Made by a program: the position numbers and the translations under genes. Under the pieces are notes generated by a model. That model was not told where the DNA came from, searched no databases, and saw nothing but the letters and a program-made list of their open reading frames with translations. From UBA5420 sp964485345 (lineage in GTDB: Bacteria; Bacillota; Limnochordia; Darwinibacteriales; Darwinibacteriaceae), in assembly GCA_964485345.1 (NCBI GenBank), contig CAZAJB010000003.1, positions 14,281 to 78,280 on the forward strand: a DNA stretch of 64,000 nt, read 5' to 3'. Shown piece by piece: positions 16,677 to 24,932 of this stretch. The first letter of the stretch is position 1; every line of letters begins with the position of its first letter.

Positions 16677-18299
16677 CTACATCATACCGCCCATACCGCC
16701 CATACCGCCTGGAGGCATTGGAGGTTCATCTGTTGGCTCGTCTACAATGAGTACCTCTGTAGTCAAGATCATAGCCCCAATGGAAGCTGCATTTTGCAGA
16801 GCACTTCTTGTAACCATGGCTGGGTCAATGATACCCTTCTCAACCATGTTCACATACTCTTCGGTCAAAACATCAAAGCCTACACCCTTCGGTGCGTTCT
16901 TCACCTTTTCGACAACGATAGCGCCTTCAACACCGGCGTTGCTGGCAATCATCTTCAAAGGTTCCTCCAGAGCACGACGAATGATGGAAACACCAGTATT
17001 CTCATCGCCAGACAGATTCAAGGTATCTAAAACGCCTAGGGCGTCAATCAGCATTGTTCCGCCACCAGCAACGATGCCTTCCTCTACAGCCGCGCGGGTT
17101 GCGGAGAGTGCGTCTTCAATACGGTGCTTTCTCTCTTTGAGCTCAGTCTCAGTCGGTGCACCCACTTGAATAACAGCTACGCCGCCAGAGAGTTTTGCCA
17201 GGCGTTCTTGCAGTTTTTCCACATCATAATCGGAGGTGGAATCATCAATCTCTGCCCGAATCTGCTGGATACGACCTGCGATAGCCTCAGATTTGCCGCG
17301 ACCATCGACAACGGTGGTGTCTTCCTTGGTTACAATCACTTGACGAGCTTGACCAAGCATATCAATGGTGGTGTTCTCGAGCTTGAGGCCAACCTCTTCA
17401 CTCACGAGCTGTCCACCGGTTACAACAGCAATATCATCAAGCATAGCTTTGCGTCTGTCACCAAAGCCGGGAGCCTTGACCGCTACTACATTGAGGGTTC
17501 CTCTGAGCTTATTCAGTACCAAAGTAGCTAGGGCTTCTGCCTCAACGTCTTCAGCAATAATCAAAAGCGGCTTGCCAACTTGCATTGTCTTCTCCAAGAC
17601 AGGCAGAATGTCAGCAATTGCGCTGATTTTGCGGTCGGTTATGAGGATATAAGGATCCTCGAGTACTGCTTCCATGCGATCTGTATCTGTCACCATGTAG
17701 TGTGACACATAACCGCGATCGAACTGCATACCTTCTACCACATCGAGCGTGGTTCCAATGGTGTTCGATTCTTCTACAGTGATCACGCCGTCTTTGCCGA
17801 CTTTTTCCATAGCATCAGCGATAAGATCACCAATCTTGATGTCTCCCGCAGAGATGGATGCTACCTGGGAGATAGCTTCGCGTGTTTCCACAGGCTTAGC
17901 AGTAGCCTTAATTTCTGCTACTATAGCTTCTACAGCCTGTTCAATACCCCTCTTGACGAAGATGGGATTTGCCCCTGCTGCCACGTTTCTTAGGCCTTCG
18001 CGGACGATAGCTTGAGCCAAGACAGTACCGGTTGTTGTTCCATCACCGGCGATATCATTGGTCTTGGTTGCCACTTCTTTAACGAGTTGGGCACCGAGAT
18101 TTTCAAATGGATCGTCTAGTTCGATCTCTCGAGCGATGGTTACTCCGTCATTGGTAATCGTAGGAGAGCCATAGGATTTCTCAATTACAACATTGCGCCC
18201 CTTAGGTCCCAAAGTAATTTTCACAGCATCAGCTAGGGTGTTTACACCTTTTTCTAGCTTTTTCCGGGCGTCTTCCCGAAAAAGTAAATCTTTAGCCAT
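16677..18299 (-). CDS. groL: chaperonin GroEL
   Basis: The 60-kDa subunit of the double-ring folding chamber, working with GroES. The 540-aa protein has the ATP-binding motifs GPKGRNVVIE and GDGTTTGTVLA, and the conserved VEEGIVAGGG. The C-terminus ends in a GGM repeat tail (GGMGGMGGMM). It follows groES by 23 bases and is under the same CIRCE operator. Confidence 0.99.
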   Translation of the reverse strand: MAKDLLFREDARKKLEKGVNTLADAVKITLGPKGRNVVIEKSYGSPTITNDGVTIAREIELDDPFENLGAQLVKEVATKTNDIAGDGTTTGTVLAQAIVREGLRNVAAGANPIFVKRGIEQAVEAIVAEIKATAKPVETREAISQVASISAGDIKIGDLIADAMEKVGKDGVITVEESNTIGTTLDVVEGMQFDRGYVSHYMVTDTDRMEAVLEDPYILITDRKISAIADILPVLEKTMQVGKPLLIIAEDVEAEALATLVLNKLRGTLNVVAVKAPGFGDRRKAMLDDIAVVTGGQLVSEEVGLKLENTTIDMLGQARQVIVTKEDTTVVDGRGKSEAIAGRIQQIRAEIDDSTSDYDVEKLQERLAKLSGGVAVIQVGAPTETELKERKHRIEDALSATRAAVEEGIVAGGGTMLIDALGVLDTLNLSGDENTGVSIIRRALEEPLKMIASNAGVEGAIVVEKVKNAPKGVGFDVLTEEYVNMVEKGIIDPAMVTRSALQNAASIGAMILTTEVLIVDEPTDEPPMPPGGMGGMGGMM

Positions 18300-18322
18300 A
18301 GTCAGTCACCTTCCTCGTTTGA

Positions 18323-18610
18323 TTATCCTACAATTGCCAGCAAGTCAGTTTCTTTGAGAATAAGTAGCTCTTCGCCTTCGTACTTTACTTCAGTTCCGGC
18401 ATATTTGGCGAACAAAACGGTATCTCCTGCTTTGACGCCCATGGGCATCAATTTGCCATCTTCGCCGTAGCGGCCAGGTCCAACGGCCAAGACTTTGCCC
18501 TGTTGCGGCTTTTCTTTGGCGGTGTCTGGTATGACGATACCACTTGCAGTTTTTTCTTCAGCTGCCAAGACTTTCAAGACTACGCGATCTCCTAAAGGTT
18601 TAATGTTCAA
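18323..18610 (-). CDS. groS: co-chaperonin GroES
   Basis: The 95-aa lid of the GroEL chamber. It begins IKPLGDRVVLK, contains the mobile loop with TASGIVIPDTAKEKPQ, and ends KETDLLAIVG. Promoter and CIRCE lie directly upstream. Confidence 0.99.
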   Translation of the reverse strand: MNIKPLGDRVVLKVLAAEEKTASGIVIPDTAKEKPQQGKVLAVGPGRYGEDGKLMPMGVKAGDTVLFAKYAGTEVKYEGEELLILKETDLLAIVG

Positions 18611-18639
18611 CTACGTGTACCCCCTTCAATATCCTCTTG

Positions 18640-18666
18640 TTAGCACTCATTCACGTTGAGTGCTAA
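18640..18666 (-). promoter_or_regulatory. CIRCE operator (HrcA site)
   Basis: TTAGCACTC, nine spacer bases, then GAGTGCTAA: an exact match to the CIRCE consensus bound by the heat-shock repressor HrcA. It lies between the promoter and groES, so groESL is expected to be derepressed on heat stress. Confidence 0.97.
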
Positions 18667-18677
18667 GTCTATACCAT

Positions 18678-18706
18678 ATATTAATCAACCGCGCCAGTTT
18701 TTGCAA
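18678..18706 (-). promoter_or_regulatory. sigma-A promoter of groESL
   Basis: TTGCAA (18701-18706), 17 bases, TAATAT (18678-18683) on the minus strand, placing the transcript start at or just before the CIRCE element. Confidence 0.75.
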
Positions 18707-18782
18707 GTCTCCCCACTGCACAAAATTTGGCATAATCGGTTGATTTCAGTCTAAAAGTCATTATATCTTCTGAATGCTAGTG

Positions 18783-19484
18783 TTATCGCTCTAAACCTCC
18801 CCATCCCGTCTTTTGATCCCAGACAATAACGCCCTTGCTGGCATCTACTTCTAGGCAGAACTCAAGATCGTCGTGGAGCCCTAGTGCCTGAAGACGCTTC
18901 CCGTGAGTACTTTCTACGAGTTGCTCCCGAGCTACTTCCCCATAAACTAGTAGTGCAGTCTTAGCCCCATCCCCAAGGTCAGCGGCCTTCAGGTAACTTA
19001 GGATTAAACCTGCACACCAAGTGTCTTCGAGGGAGTACTTCCCTTCGAGACCGGCTGGGAGGAAAATGACATCGCGACCTTCCTGGGCGGCATACTGCGC
19101 AACGGCCCCCGCAGAACGGAGCGATGCGAGGACCACGCGCTCGGCTCCCTTAGCTGCCTGGATTGCCCTAGTACCATTCGTCGTTGAACAGACCAGTCTA
19201 CCGCCATCATATGCCTTTCCTTGGTGCTCCAGTGGTGAGTTGCCAAAATCGAAACCCGGGATCGGCAAGGCTTGCCGTTCACCCGCCAAAAAACAATCGG
19301 GATGATCCTTCTTTAAGGCCCAGGCTTCTTCGAGATCTGCTACGGGAAAAAACCGCTCCATACCTGCTTCTAGAGCGGTCAAAACGGTAGTCGTGAACCG
19401 AAAGACATCAATGACAATTGCAGTTTTCCCTGCCAGTTCGTGGCGGGCAAATTCTCCTGGGCTAATAATCACTTCCGAGTGCAT
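18783..19484 (-). CDS. comB: 2-phosphosulfolactate phosphatase family protein (ComB)
   Basis: A 233-aa member of the ComB family, which removes phosphate from 2-phosphosulfolactate in coenzyme M biosynthesis. Family marks are DVFRFTTT, the GER...GFDFGNSP stretch and TTNGTRA. A strong Shine-Dalgarno (AAGGAGG) precedes the ATG. It lies 23 bases after tsaD. In bacteria without methyl-coenzyme M metabolism the physiological substrate of ComB homologues is unclear; a sulfolactate-related role is possible, but no partner gene is here. Confidence 0.88.
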   Translation of the reverse strand: MHSEVIISPGEFARHELAGKTAIVIDVFRFTTTVLTALEAGMERFFPVADLEEAWALKKDHPDCFLAGERQALPIPGFDFGNSPLEHQGKAYDGGRLVCSTTNGTRAIQAAKGAERVVLASLRSAGAVAQYAAQEGRDVIFLPAGLEGKYSLEDTWCAGLILSYLKAADLGDGAKTALLVYGEVAREQLVESTHGKRLQALGLHDDLEFCLEVDASKGVIVWDQKTGWGGLER

Positions 19485-19507
19485 AAAGTCCTCCTTAAAC
19501 GTCGCCT

Positions 19508-20524
19508 CTAGTCGCCTAGGCGCAAGTTCGCGACAGCATTCAGTGAATAGTCACTACGCCTTCCTGCAACAAAACTGAAGTAACCAGCGCTACCGATCAT
19601 GGCTGCATTATCAGTACAAAGATGCGTAGGTGGATAAAGCAGTTCCATACCGAGTTCACTTGCTTTCTCTGCAACATGGTTTCTAAAGGTGGCGTTGGCG
19701 GCTACGCCTCCCGATAGCACGATCTGACGGACCTGATGCTGGCGGGCGGCGGCGATCAATTTTTGCGTTAAGACATCGATAATTGCCCACTGGAAGCTGG
19801 CAGTAAAATCCGGACGATGGATCTCTTCGCCCCTTTGTTTGGCTCCATTGAGGTGATTCAAAGCCGCAGTTTTCAGCCCACTAAAGGAAAAATCGAAATT
19901 GTCCTTCTCCAGCAGACCTCTGGGAAATGAAATGGCCTCTTGATTGCCTCCTCGCGCCAGTTTTTCAATTTGGGGTCCCCCTGGATAGGGCAAACCAAGC
20001 ACACGAGCCACTTTGTCGAAGGCTTCACCCGCTGCATCATCTCTCGTACGCCCTAGAATGTCGTATTCCCCCAGGCGCGGGATCAAAAGGAGGTCTGTGT
20101 GACCCCCAGAGACTGTGAGACAGACAAGGGGAGGCTTAACCTTTTGTCCACTGAGGAAGTTGGCATAGATATGGCCTTCAATGTGATTGACGCCAACTAA
20201 GGGAATCCCCTTGGCGAAGGCGAGCGCCTTCGCTGCTGCCACGCCAACAAGGAGGCTTCCTACTAGACCTGGTCCATAGGCCACGGCAATCACATCAAGA
20301 TCATCCAGAGTGATCTTGGCTTCTTCAAGGGCTTCGTGAATGACCGGGAAAATGGCCTCAATGTGATGACGCGAGGCAATCTCCGGAACCACTCCCCCAT
20401 ACTTCTGATGAATATCGATCTGGGATAGGACGATATTGGACAGAATCTCCCTGCCGTTTCGGATGACAGCGGCTGCTGTTTCGTCGCAACTCGTTTCAAT
20501 TCCCAGCGTTAGTCCACTCTGCAC
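19508..20524 (-). CDS. tsaD: tRNA N6-threonylcarbamoyladenosine transferase subunit TsaD
   Basis: Transfers the threonylcarbamoyl group to A37 of ANN-decoding tRNAs, as the catalytic part of the TsaBDE complex. The 338-aa ASKHA-fold protein has ETSCDETAAAV, the metal histidines His114 and His118 in VNHIEGH, and LSGGVAAN. It starts with GTG, overlapping rimI by 29 bases. It is the last of four genes, tsaE-tsaB-rimI-tsaD, the standard Bacillota arrangement. Confidence 0.98.
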   Translation of the reverse strand: MQSGLTLGIETSCDETAAAVIRNGREILSNIVLSQIDIHQKYGGVVPEIASRHHIEAIFPVIHEALEEAKITLDDLDVIAVAYGPGLVGSLLVGVAAAKALAFAKGIPLVGVNHIEGHIYANFLSGQKVKPPLVCLTVSGGHTDLLLIPRLGEYDILGRTRDDAAGEAFDKVARVLGLPYPGGPQIEKLARGGNQEAISFPRGLLEKDNFDFSFSGLKTAALNHLNGAKQRGEEIHRPDFTASFQWAIIDVLTQKLIAAARQHQVRQIVLSGGVAANATFRNHVAEKASELGMELLYPPTHLCTDNAAMIGSAGYFSFVAGRRSDYSLNAVANLRLGD

Positions 20525-20975
20525 CTAATTCCCTCCACATAATCAAGGCATCTTCTTTATCGTCCTGATAATACTGCTTGCGAATCCCGTTGGGGACAAA
20601 ACCTAGCTTCGAGTAGAGGGTTTGGGCCCCAGAGTTACTTACCCTCACCTCTAGGGTCATGGCAATAACCCCCCGCTTGACCGCTGCTTCGGTGAGGACA
20701 TCCATGAGTCCCTCGCCAATTCCCTTTCTTTGAAAGAGAGGGTCAACCGCAATATTGGTGATGTGCCCTTCATCTAGGATGATCCAAATCCCAGCATAGC
20801 CCACAATTCGTTCGCCGACCAACGCTACAACATAAATGGCATTATCATTGCATGTGACCTCACTGACGAAAATATTCCTCGACCAAGGCGTGCTAAAGCA
20901 CTTTCGCTCAACAAGTTGAACCATGGGAATATCGTCCACCGTCATGATACGATAGACTACGTTTGCTGCTGCCAT
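20496..20975 (-). CDS. rimI: ribosomal protein S18-alanine N-acetyltransferase
   Basis: A 159-aa GNAT-fold enzyme that acetylates the N-terminus of S18 using acetyl-CoA. The acetyl-CoA loop appears as QRKGIGEGLM and the family motifs LEVRVSNSGAQTLYSKLGF and VG...Y are present. It overlaps tsaB by 19 bases and tsaD by 29. The true start could be the internal Met at YRIMTVDD, since the first ten residues have little family support. Confidence 0.94.
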   Translation of the reverse strand: MAAANVVYRIMTVDDIPMVQLVERKCFSTPWSRNIFVSEVTCNDNAIYVVALVGERIVGYAGIWIILDEGHITNIAVDPLFQRKGIGEGLMDVLTEAAVKRGVIAMTLEVRVSNSGAQTLYSKLGFVPNGIRKQYYQDDKEDALIMWRELGAEWTNAGN

Positions 20976-21637
20976 TTTCGTTCGGCCTCCGTTTGACGCA
21001 TGTATGTAGGGTTGAGCGTAAAAGCATCATCTTCCTCGCCCGCCAAAAACCTTGTGTAACCCAAGTGGGCTACGGCACTGGGGCGCAATAAACCCTGGTT
21101 CGGCTGGACTGCATAGGCAGGGCGAATCTTCTCAGCATAGTTGATGGCTCCGTCACCTACATAGAGAAAGGGCTCCTGGGACCTCTTTGAGCTCTCAGAC
21201 CACTTTAAGGCGTCTTGAAGCGTTCCCCAGGCAGGGCCGCTCAGCGCGACTCCTCCTCGAAAAGCTTGCCAAAACACGTTTTCGCGACGGGCGTCCACCA
21301 AAGCAAGGACAATGCCTGGGAAGTACTTGAACTGCCAGCCATACGCTTCTAGCGTTGTGACTCCAACTGCCCGAATTCCCAAGGCATAGCTTAAGCCCTT
21401 CGCCGTAGCCACGCCAATACGAAGCCCCGTAAAGGACCCTGGACCCGTGACGATGCTGAGCAAATCCACTTGCTTGACCTCAAGTTCACCAGCAGTCAAA
21501 AGCTGTTCTAGTGCTGGTAGGAGCCTTTCAGAGTGGGTGGTGCGAATATTCAAGACAGATTCGCCAATGAGCTGATCTTCCTTGAGTAGCGCTACCCCTC
21601 CAGTCATGGTTGACGTGTCAATACCTAAAACGTACAA
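20957..21637 (-). CDS. tsaB: tRNA threonylcarbamoyladenosine synthesis protein TsaB
   Basis: A non-catalytic partner of TsaD in t6A synthesis. The 226-aa ASKHA-fold protein shows LGIDTSTMTGGVAL and the hallmark TGPGSFTGLRIGVATAKGL. It starts with a TTG and overlaps tsaE by 13 bases. Confidence 0.96.
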   Translation of the reverse strand: MYVLGIDTSTMTGGVALLKEDQLIGESVLNIRTTHSERLLPALEQLLTAGELEVKQVDLLSIVTGPGSFTGLRIGVATAKGLSYALGIRAVGVTTLEAYGWQFKYFPGIVLALVDARRENVFWQAFRGGVALSGPAWGTLQDALKWSESSKRSQEPFLYVGDGAINYAEKIRPAYAVQPNQGLLRPSAVAHLGYTRFLAGEEDDAFTLNPTYMRQTEAERKWQQQT

Positions 21638-22104
21638 GGAAAAAGCCCCCTAAACTGTTCTACAACCTCTCTACCTCGCTCACCATGGCCTACCAAAGTG
21701 AGCTTCCGTTCCTCTGACCCGAGGGGCTCTAAGGTGATGTCTATGCGACTATCTGGCAAGTAGTGCCTGAACAAATCGCCCCACTCAACAACAGTAACGC
21801 CAAGCCCATAGAAATACTCCTCAAACCCAACTTGTTCGAGGTCAAGATCGCTTTCTAAGCGGTAGAGGTCAAAATGATAGAGAGGGAACGTTGTTCCCTC
21901 ATATTCGTTAATGATCGCGAAGGTAGGACTGGTAACGGCACTTGGATCAATTCCTAGACCCTGCCCGATTCCTTTGACCAGGAGGGTTTTCCCCGCCCCT
22001 AGTGTTCCATTGAGATTCACTAAATCACCAGGAAATAAGCTTTTGGCAAGTGCTTCGCCAATCTCCACTGTCTGGCCGGGACTGGCGGATTTCACAGTTA
22101 ACAC
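21625..22104 (-). CDS. tsaE: tRNA threonylcarbamoyladenosine synthesis ATPase TsaE
   Basis: A 159-aa ATPase that drives the t6A cycle by binding TsaBD. The Walker A motif GTLGAGKT spans residues 33-40, and SPTFAIINEY and HFDLYRLE are typical. It starts with GTG behind GGAGG. It heads the tsaE-tsaB-rimI-tsaD operon. Confidence 0.97.
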   Translation of the reverse strand: MLTVKSASPGQTVEIGEALAKSLFPGDLVNLNGTLGAGKTLLVKGIGQGLGIDPSAVTSPTFAIINEYEGTTFPLYHFDLYRLESDLDLEQVGFEEYFYGLGVTVVEWGDLFRHYLPDSRIDITLEPLGSEERKLTLVGHGERGREVVEQFRGLFPCTF

Positions 22105-22125
22105 GATGTTTTCCTCCCGACGGAT

Positions 22126-23280
22126 CTAGCGACTGTAGACAATATCACCATGGATGAGGACTGTCTCCACCTCAGACTGGATCTCCAGGGGATCTCCGCT
22201 CCAAAGAACCACGTCAGCCATTTTCCCCACTTCAAGGGAACCATAACGGTCATCAATTCCTAAGACCTTGGCAGGATTGAGTGTAATCGCCTTGAGAGCC
22301 TCTTCATAGGGAAGTCCTGCTTTTACAGCATAACCCGCGGCCGTGGGTAGATATCCTACAGGGACTACGGGGTGATCCATTGTAATCGTGACTGGAACAC
22401 CAGCTTCCCATAACACCTTTAGTGTGTTGAAGGAAAGTTCCTGTAGTTCAACCTTAGAGCGGTTACTAATGGTTGGTCCCACCAGGGCCCATACACCAGC
22501 TTCTTTCAACTCCTTGGTAATCTTGTGACCTTCAGTACAGTGCTCGATACTGATGTCGAGGCTAAACTCCTTGGCAATCCGTAAGGCGGTCATGATATCA
22601 TCGGCCCGATGAGCATGTGCCCTGATGGGAATCTCCCGTTTTAGCACCCTGACTAACACTTCCATCTTGAGATCGCGCTCAAATGGCTTGTCTGGATCGG
22701 CTTTTGCCTGCTCTTGCTTGGCCATGTAGTTCTGTGCCTTAACAAGATTCTCGCGCAAAATACCGGCAGTTGCCATTCTGGTAGAAGGTGTCTTCTTCTG
22801 ACCAGAGTAAACCCTCTTGGGGTTTTCACCAAAGGCCATCTTTAGTCCGCCGTCTTCCTTGATAATCATATCTTCTACAGTATTGCCATAAAGGTGGACT
22901 GTTACCCCTTGCCCGCCTATGACATTTGCGCTACCCGGTAAAATACACATCGCCGTAACGCCTGCCCTGAGAGCCTCTGGAATCCCTTCTTCGTGTGGAT
23001 TGATTGCATCTAGAGCTCTCAAATGGGGAGTAATCGGATCGGTCATCTCATTTCCGTCAGATCCTTCAAAACCCAAACCTTCCTCATAGACTCCCGCATG
23101 ACCATGGGCATCGATCATACCAGGCATAAGAATCTTTCCGCTACCATCAATCACGTTGGCACCTGCAGGAATCTCTACATCCCCTATGCCTGCAATTTTG
23201 CCCTGGTCATCAATGAGCAGAGATCCCTCTTTGATGCCATCGGTAATTGTGTATAGCGTTGCATTTTTGATTACTAGCAT
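22126..23280 (-). CDS. amidohydrolase (imidazolonepropionase-like)
   Basis: A 384-aa metal-dependent hydrolase of the amidohydrolase superfamily. The metal ligands lie in DAHGHAG (strand 1), in AHAHRADD, in SIEHCTEGH and in the late TMDHPV. The N- and C-terminal beta-sandwich halves (VIDGSGKILMPGMID; GSLEVGKMADVVLWSGDP) are typical of imidazolonepropionase-like and related enzymes. The substrate cannot be told. The start at 23280 is chosen because AGGAGGAGG precedes it. Its leader holds a sigma-H-like promoter and two palindromes. Confidence 0.88.
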   Translation of the reverse strand: MLVIKNATLYTITDGIKEGSLLIDDQGKIAGIGDVEIPAGANVIDGSGKILMPGMIDAHGHAGVYEEGLGFEGSDGNEMTDPITPHLRALDAINPHEEGIPEALRAGVTAMCILPGSANVIGGQGVTVHLYGNTVEDMIIKEDGGLKMAFGENPKRVYSGQKKTPSTRMATAGILRENLVKAQNYMAKQEQAKADPDKPFERDLKMEVLVRVLKREIPIRAHAHRADDIMTALRIAKEFSLDISIEHCTEGHKITKELKEAGVWALVGPTISNRSKVELQELSFNTLKVLWEAGVPVTITMDHPVVPVGYLPTAAGYAVKAGLPYEEALKAITLNPAKVLGIDDRYGSLEVGKMADVVLWSGDPLEIQSEVETVLIHGDIVYSR

Positions 23281-23308
23281 TAACGTACCTCCTCCTTCTG
23301 CAATGGAC

Positions 23309-23350
23309 GTTTCACGTAGTGAAACTCCTGGGTGAATATGTATATTCACC
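23309..23350 (-). promoter_or_regulatory. two adjacent palindromes in the amidohydrolase leader
   Basis: GTTTCAC-GTA-GTGAAAC at 23309-23325 and GGTGAATAT-GT-ATATTCACC at 23331-23350 are perfect inverted repeats separated by five bases. The second begins within a few bases of the predicted transcription start, so operator function is plausible; RNA hairpins are the alternative. Confidence 0.5.
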
Positions 23351-23351
23351 A

Positions 23352-23379
23352 GTTCACCGTGGAGGAGTAGAAATCCTGC
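23352..23379 (-). promoter_or_regulatory. sigma-H-like promoter before the amidohydrolase
   Basis: GCAGGATTT (23371-23379), 12 bases, GGTGAAC (23352-23358) on the minus strand; this fits RNAGGAWWW / RNNGAAT except for the last base. The palindromes at 23309-23350 follow at once. Confidence 0.5.
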
Positions 23380-23386
23380 TCGAAAA

Positions 23387-24103
23387 TTAGCTCTCTGAAG
23401 CAGCTAGAATGAATTGTTCAAAGATTCGTCCGGCCGAAGGATAATGGTCGATCATCAACTCAGGGTGCCACTGAAGACCCAGGACAAAGCGGTGTTCGGT
23501 GCTCTCCACCGCCTCAACAACCCCATCTGGTGCAGAAGCCACAATGCGCAGTCCCTTGCCAACCTTGGCAATAGACTGATGGTGATACGAGTTGACTCTT
23601 TGCGGCGCCTGCTCCCAAATCCTCCCCAAGAGGCTGGCAGATTGGACAGTTATATCATGGGTTGCATACCAGCGCGGGGCTTGCTGCGCGTGTTTGAGGG
23701 AGTCCCTTATCTGCGAGGGAATATCTTGCACTAAGGTCCCGCCCAAGGCCACATTGAGCACTTGGCAGCCGCGACAGATGGCTAGGATGGGGATGCTGCG
23801 GTCGAGGGCAAAACCCGCCGCCCACAAATCCAGTTCGTCCCAATGTGGATCGATCTCGCCACACTGAGCGATAGGATTTTCACCATAGCGACCGGGATCC
23901 ACATCGTCACCCCCTGGCAACACTAGACCGTCCAGACCCTCTAAGATGCGAAAGACTTGTTCTTTTGGCTGGTACGGTATGAGGATAGGGATGCCCCCGG
24001 CCCTAGTCACAGCCTGAACATAGGTGTTGTTAACGTAGTAGCGATCTCGTTTCCCTTGTTCGTGGCCACAAAGTAAGCCAATCATAGGTTGATCTTGTTT
24101 CAT
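23387..24103 (-). CDS. gamma-glutamyl-gamma-aminobutyrate hydrolase family protein (class-I glutaminase fold)
   Basis: A 238-aa peptidase C26 family member, related to PuuD. The nucleophile cysteine is in AICRGCQ, the oxyanion glycine region is LPGGDDVDPGRYGE, and the catalytic His and Glu are in GLQWHPE. Such enzymes cleave gamma-glutamyl amide bonds. The ATG at 24103 has AAGGAGGG before it. Its stop lies about 106 bases from the amidohydrolase, and both may act on amide or peptide substrates, though the amidohydrolase has its own promoter. It is an independent glutaminase, not evidently a GuaA partner. Confidence 0.9.
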   Translation of the reverse strand: MKQDQPMIGLLCGHEQGKRDRYYVNNTYVQAVTRAGGIPILIPYQPKEQVFRILEGLDGLVLPGGDDVDPGRYGENPIAQCGEIDPHWDELDLWAAGFALDRSIPILAICRGCQVLNVALGGTLVQDIPSQIRDSLKHAQQAPRWYATHDITVQSASLLGRIWEQAPQRVNSYHHQSIAKVGKGLRIVASAPDGVVEAVESTEHRFVLGLQWHPELMIDHYPSAGRIFEQFILAASES

Positions 24104-24125
24104 GTAAACCCTCCTTGGATGAAAT

Positions 24126-24149
24126 AAAAACACCCACTAAATGAGTGTT
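24126..24149 (-). terminator. terminator after mazF
   Basis: AACAC (24129-24133) pairs with GTGTT (24145-24149), with two further pairs after a mismatch, followed by TTTTT on the minus strand. Confidence 0.65.
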
Positions 24150-24159
24150 CCGTTCACAA

Positions 24160-24513
24160 TTATACTTTGGAGAGACCTAGGCTGATCTGCAATGCCTCAT
24201 CGATCTTACGCATTGTCTCTTCGTCGAGGTGGGCTATTCTCTCTTTTAAGCGCCGCTTGTCAATGGTCCGCACCTGTTCGAGGAGTATGACAGAGTCCTT
24301 CTCCAAGGAAACGTCATCACTAGCCAATTCGACATGGGTTGGCAGTTTGGCCTTTTTTATGCGCGAGGTGATAGCCGCCACGATTGTAGTGGGACTATAT
24401 TTGTTCCCGATATCGTTTTGCAGAATTAGAACGGGCCTGACGCCCCCCTGTTCTGAACCGATGACCGGATTTAAGTTGGCATAAAAGATATCGCCACGCG
24501 ATACATTTTCCAC
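24160..24513 (-). CDS. ndoA: MazF/EndoA-type mRNA interferase toxin
   Basis: A 117-aa endoribonuclease toxin close to B. subtilis EndoA (YdcE), which cuts mRNA at short U-containing sequences. It begins RGDIFYANLNPVIGSEQGG and contains RPVLILQND, the Thr of the active centre in AAITSR, and LLEQVRTIDKRRL. It lies one base after the antitoxin. Unlike the B. subtilis locus there is no alanine racemase upstream. Confidence 0.97.
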   Translation of the reverse strand: MENVSRGDIFYANLNPVIGSEQGGVRPVLILQNDIGNKYSPTTIVAAITSRIKKAKLPTHVELASDDVSLEKDSVILLEQVRTIDKRRLKERIAHLDEETMRKIDEALQISLGLSKV

Positions 24514-24514
24514 T

Positions 24515-24781
24515 CTATTCAGCCTCCGCCAATTGGCGCTCGTAATCTGCTAACAGTCCTTCATCGCAGTCTTCCTCTGCAAGACGAAGGTTTAGCTCAG
24601 CCATAATTTGATAGCCTACCCGCAGTTTCTCTTCCATGCAGTGAGGTTCTCTCTCCATTATATACACCTGGATGCAGTTTTGTATAAACTGACTACGATT
24701 AATCTGGTTTTCCTGCGCGATACTGTCGACTTGGTCCAGCAAATGTGCGGGGATGCGAATCTGGATCCGTTTGTTATCCAC
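24515..24781 (-). CDS. ndoAI: EndoAI/MazE-type ribbon-helix-helix antitoxin
   Basis: An 88-aa antitoxin of the CopG/Arc fold that binds the toxin and represses the operon. The ribbon-helix-helix part reads RIQIRIPAHLLDQVDSIA and NRSQFIQNCIQVYI, followed by an acidic helical tail that blocks the toxin. The start is a GTG at 24781 with AGGTGA eight bases before it; longer open frames upstream lack such a signal. Confidence 0.93.
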   Translation of the reverse strand: MDNKRIQIRIPAHLLDQVDSIAQENQINRSQFIQNCIQVYIMEREPHCMEEKLRVGYQIMAELNLRLAEEDCDEGLLADYERQLAEAE

Positions 24782-24817
24782 TACAGAAGTCACCTCGTTT
24801 AGGACGAACTCAATGCC

Positions 24818-24847
24818 ATTATAATTGTCATGGGCAGGCGTTGTCAA
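24818..24847 (-). promoter_or_regulatory. near-consensus sigma-A promoter of the toxin-antitoxin operon
   Basis: TTGACA (24842-24847), 18 bases, TATAAT (24818-24823) on the minus strand. It faces away from the XRE gene promoter, leaving a short shared control region. Confidence 0.85.
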
Positions 24848-24859
24848 TAATGGGAGACG

Positions 24860-24888
24860 TTGCCTCTTTCCATGTTTTATGGTACACT
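24860..24888 (+). promoter_or_regulatory. probable promoter of the XRE regulator gene
   Basis: TTGCCT (24860-24865), 17 bases, TACACT (24883-24888) on the plus strand, 45 bases before the ATG. Confidence 0.5.
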
Positions 24889-24932
24889 TTGCCTCAGGGG
24901 GTACTTTTAACCATATTTTAGGGGGTTGGGGT

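Noticed and set aside
23387..24103. The C26-type hydrolase as the missing glutaminase partner of GuaA
   Set aside because: It has a complete class-I active site, but its sequence is of the PuuD/C26 type and it lies more than 7 kb away beside an amidohydrolase. Nothing links it to GuaA.
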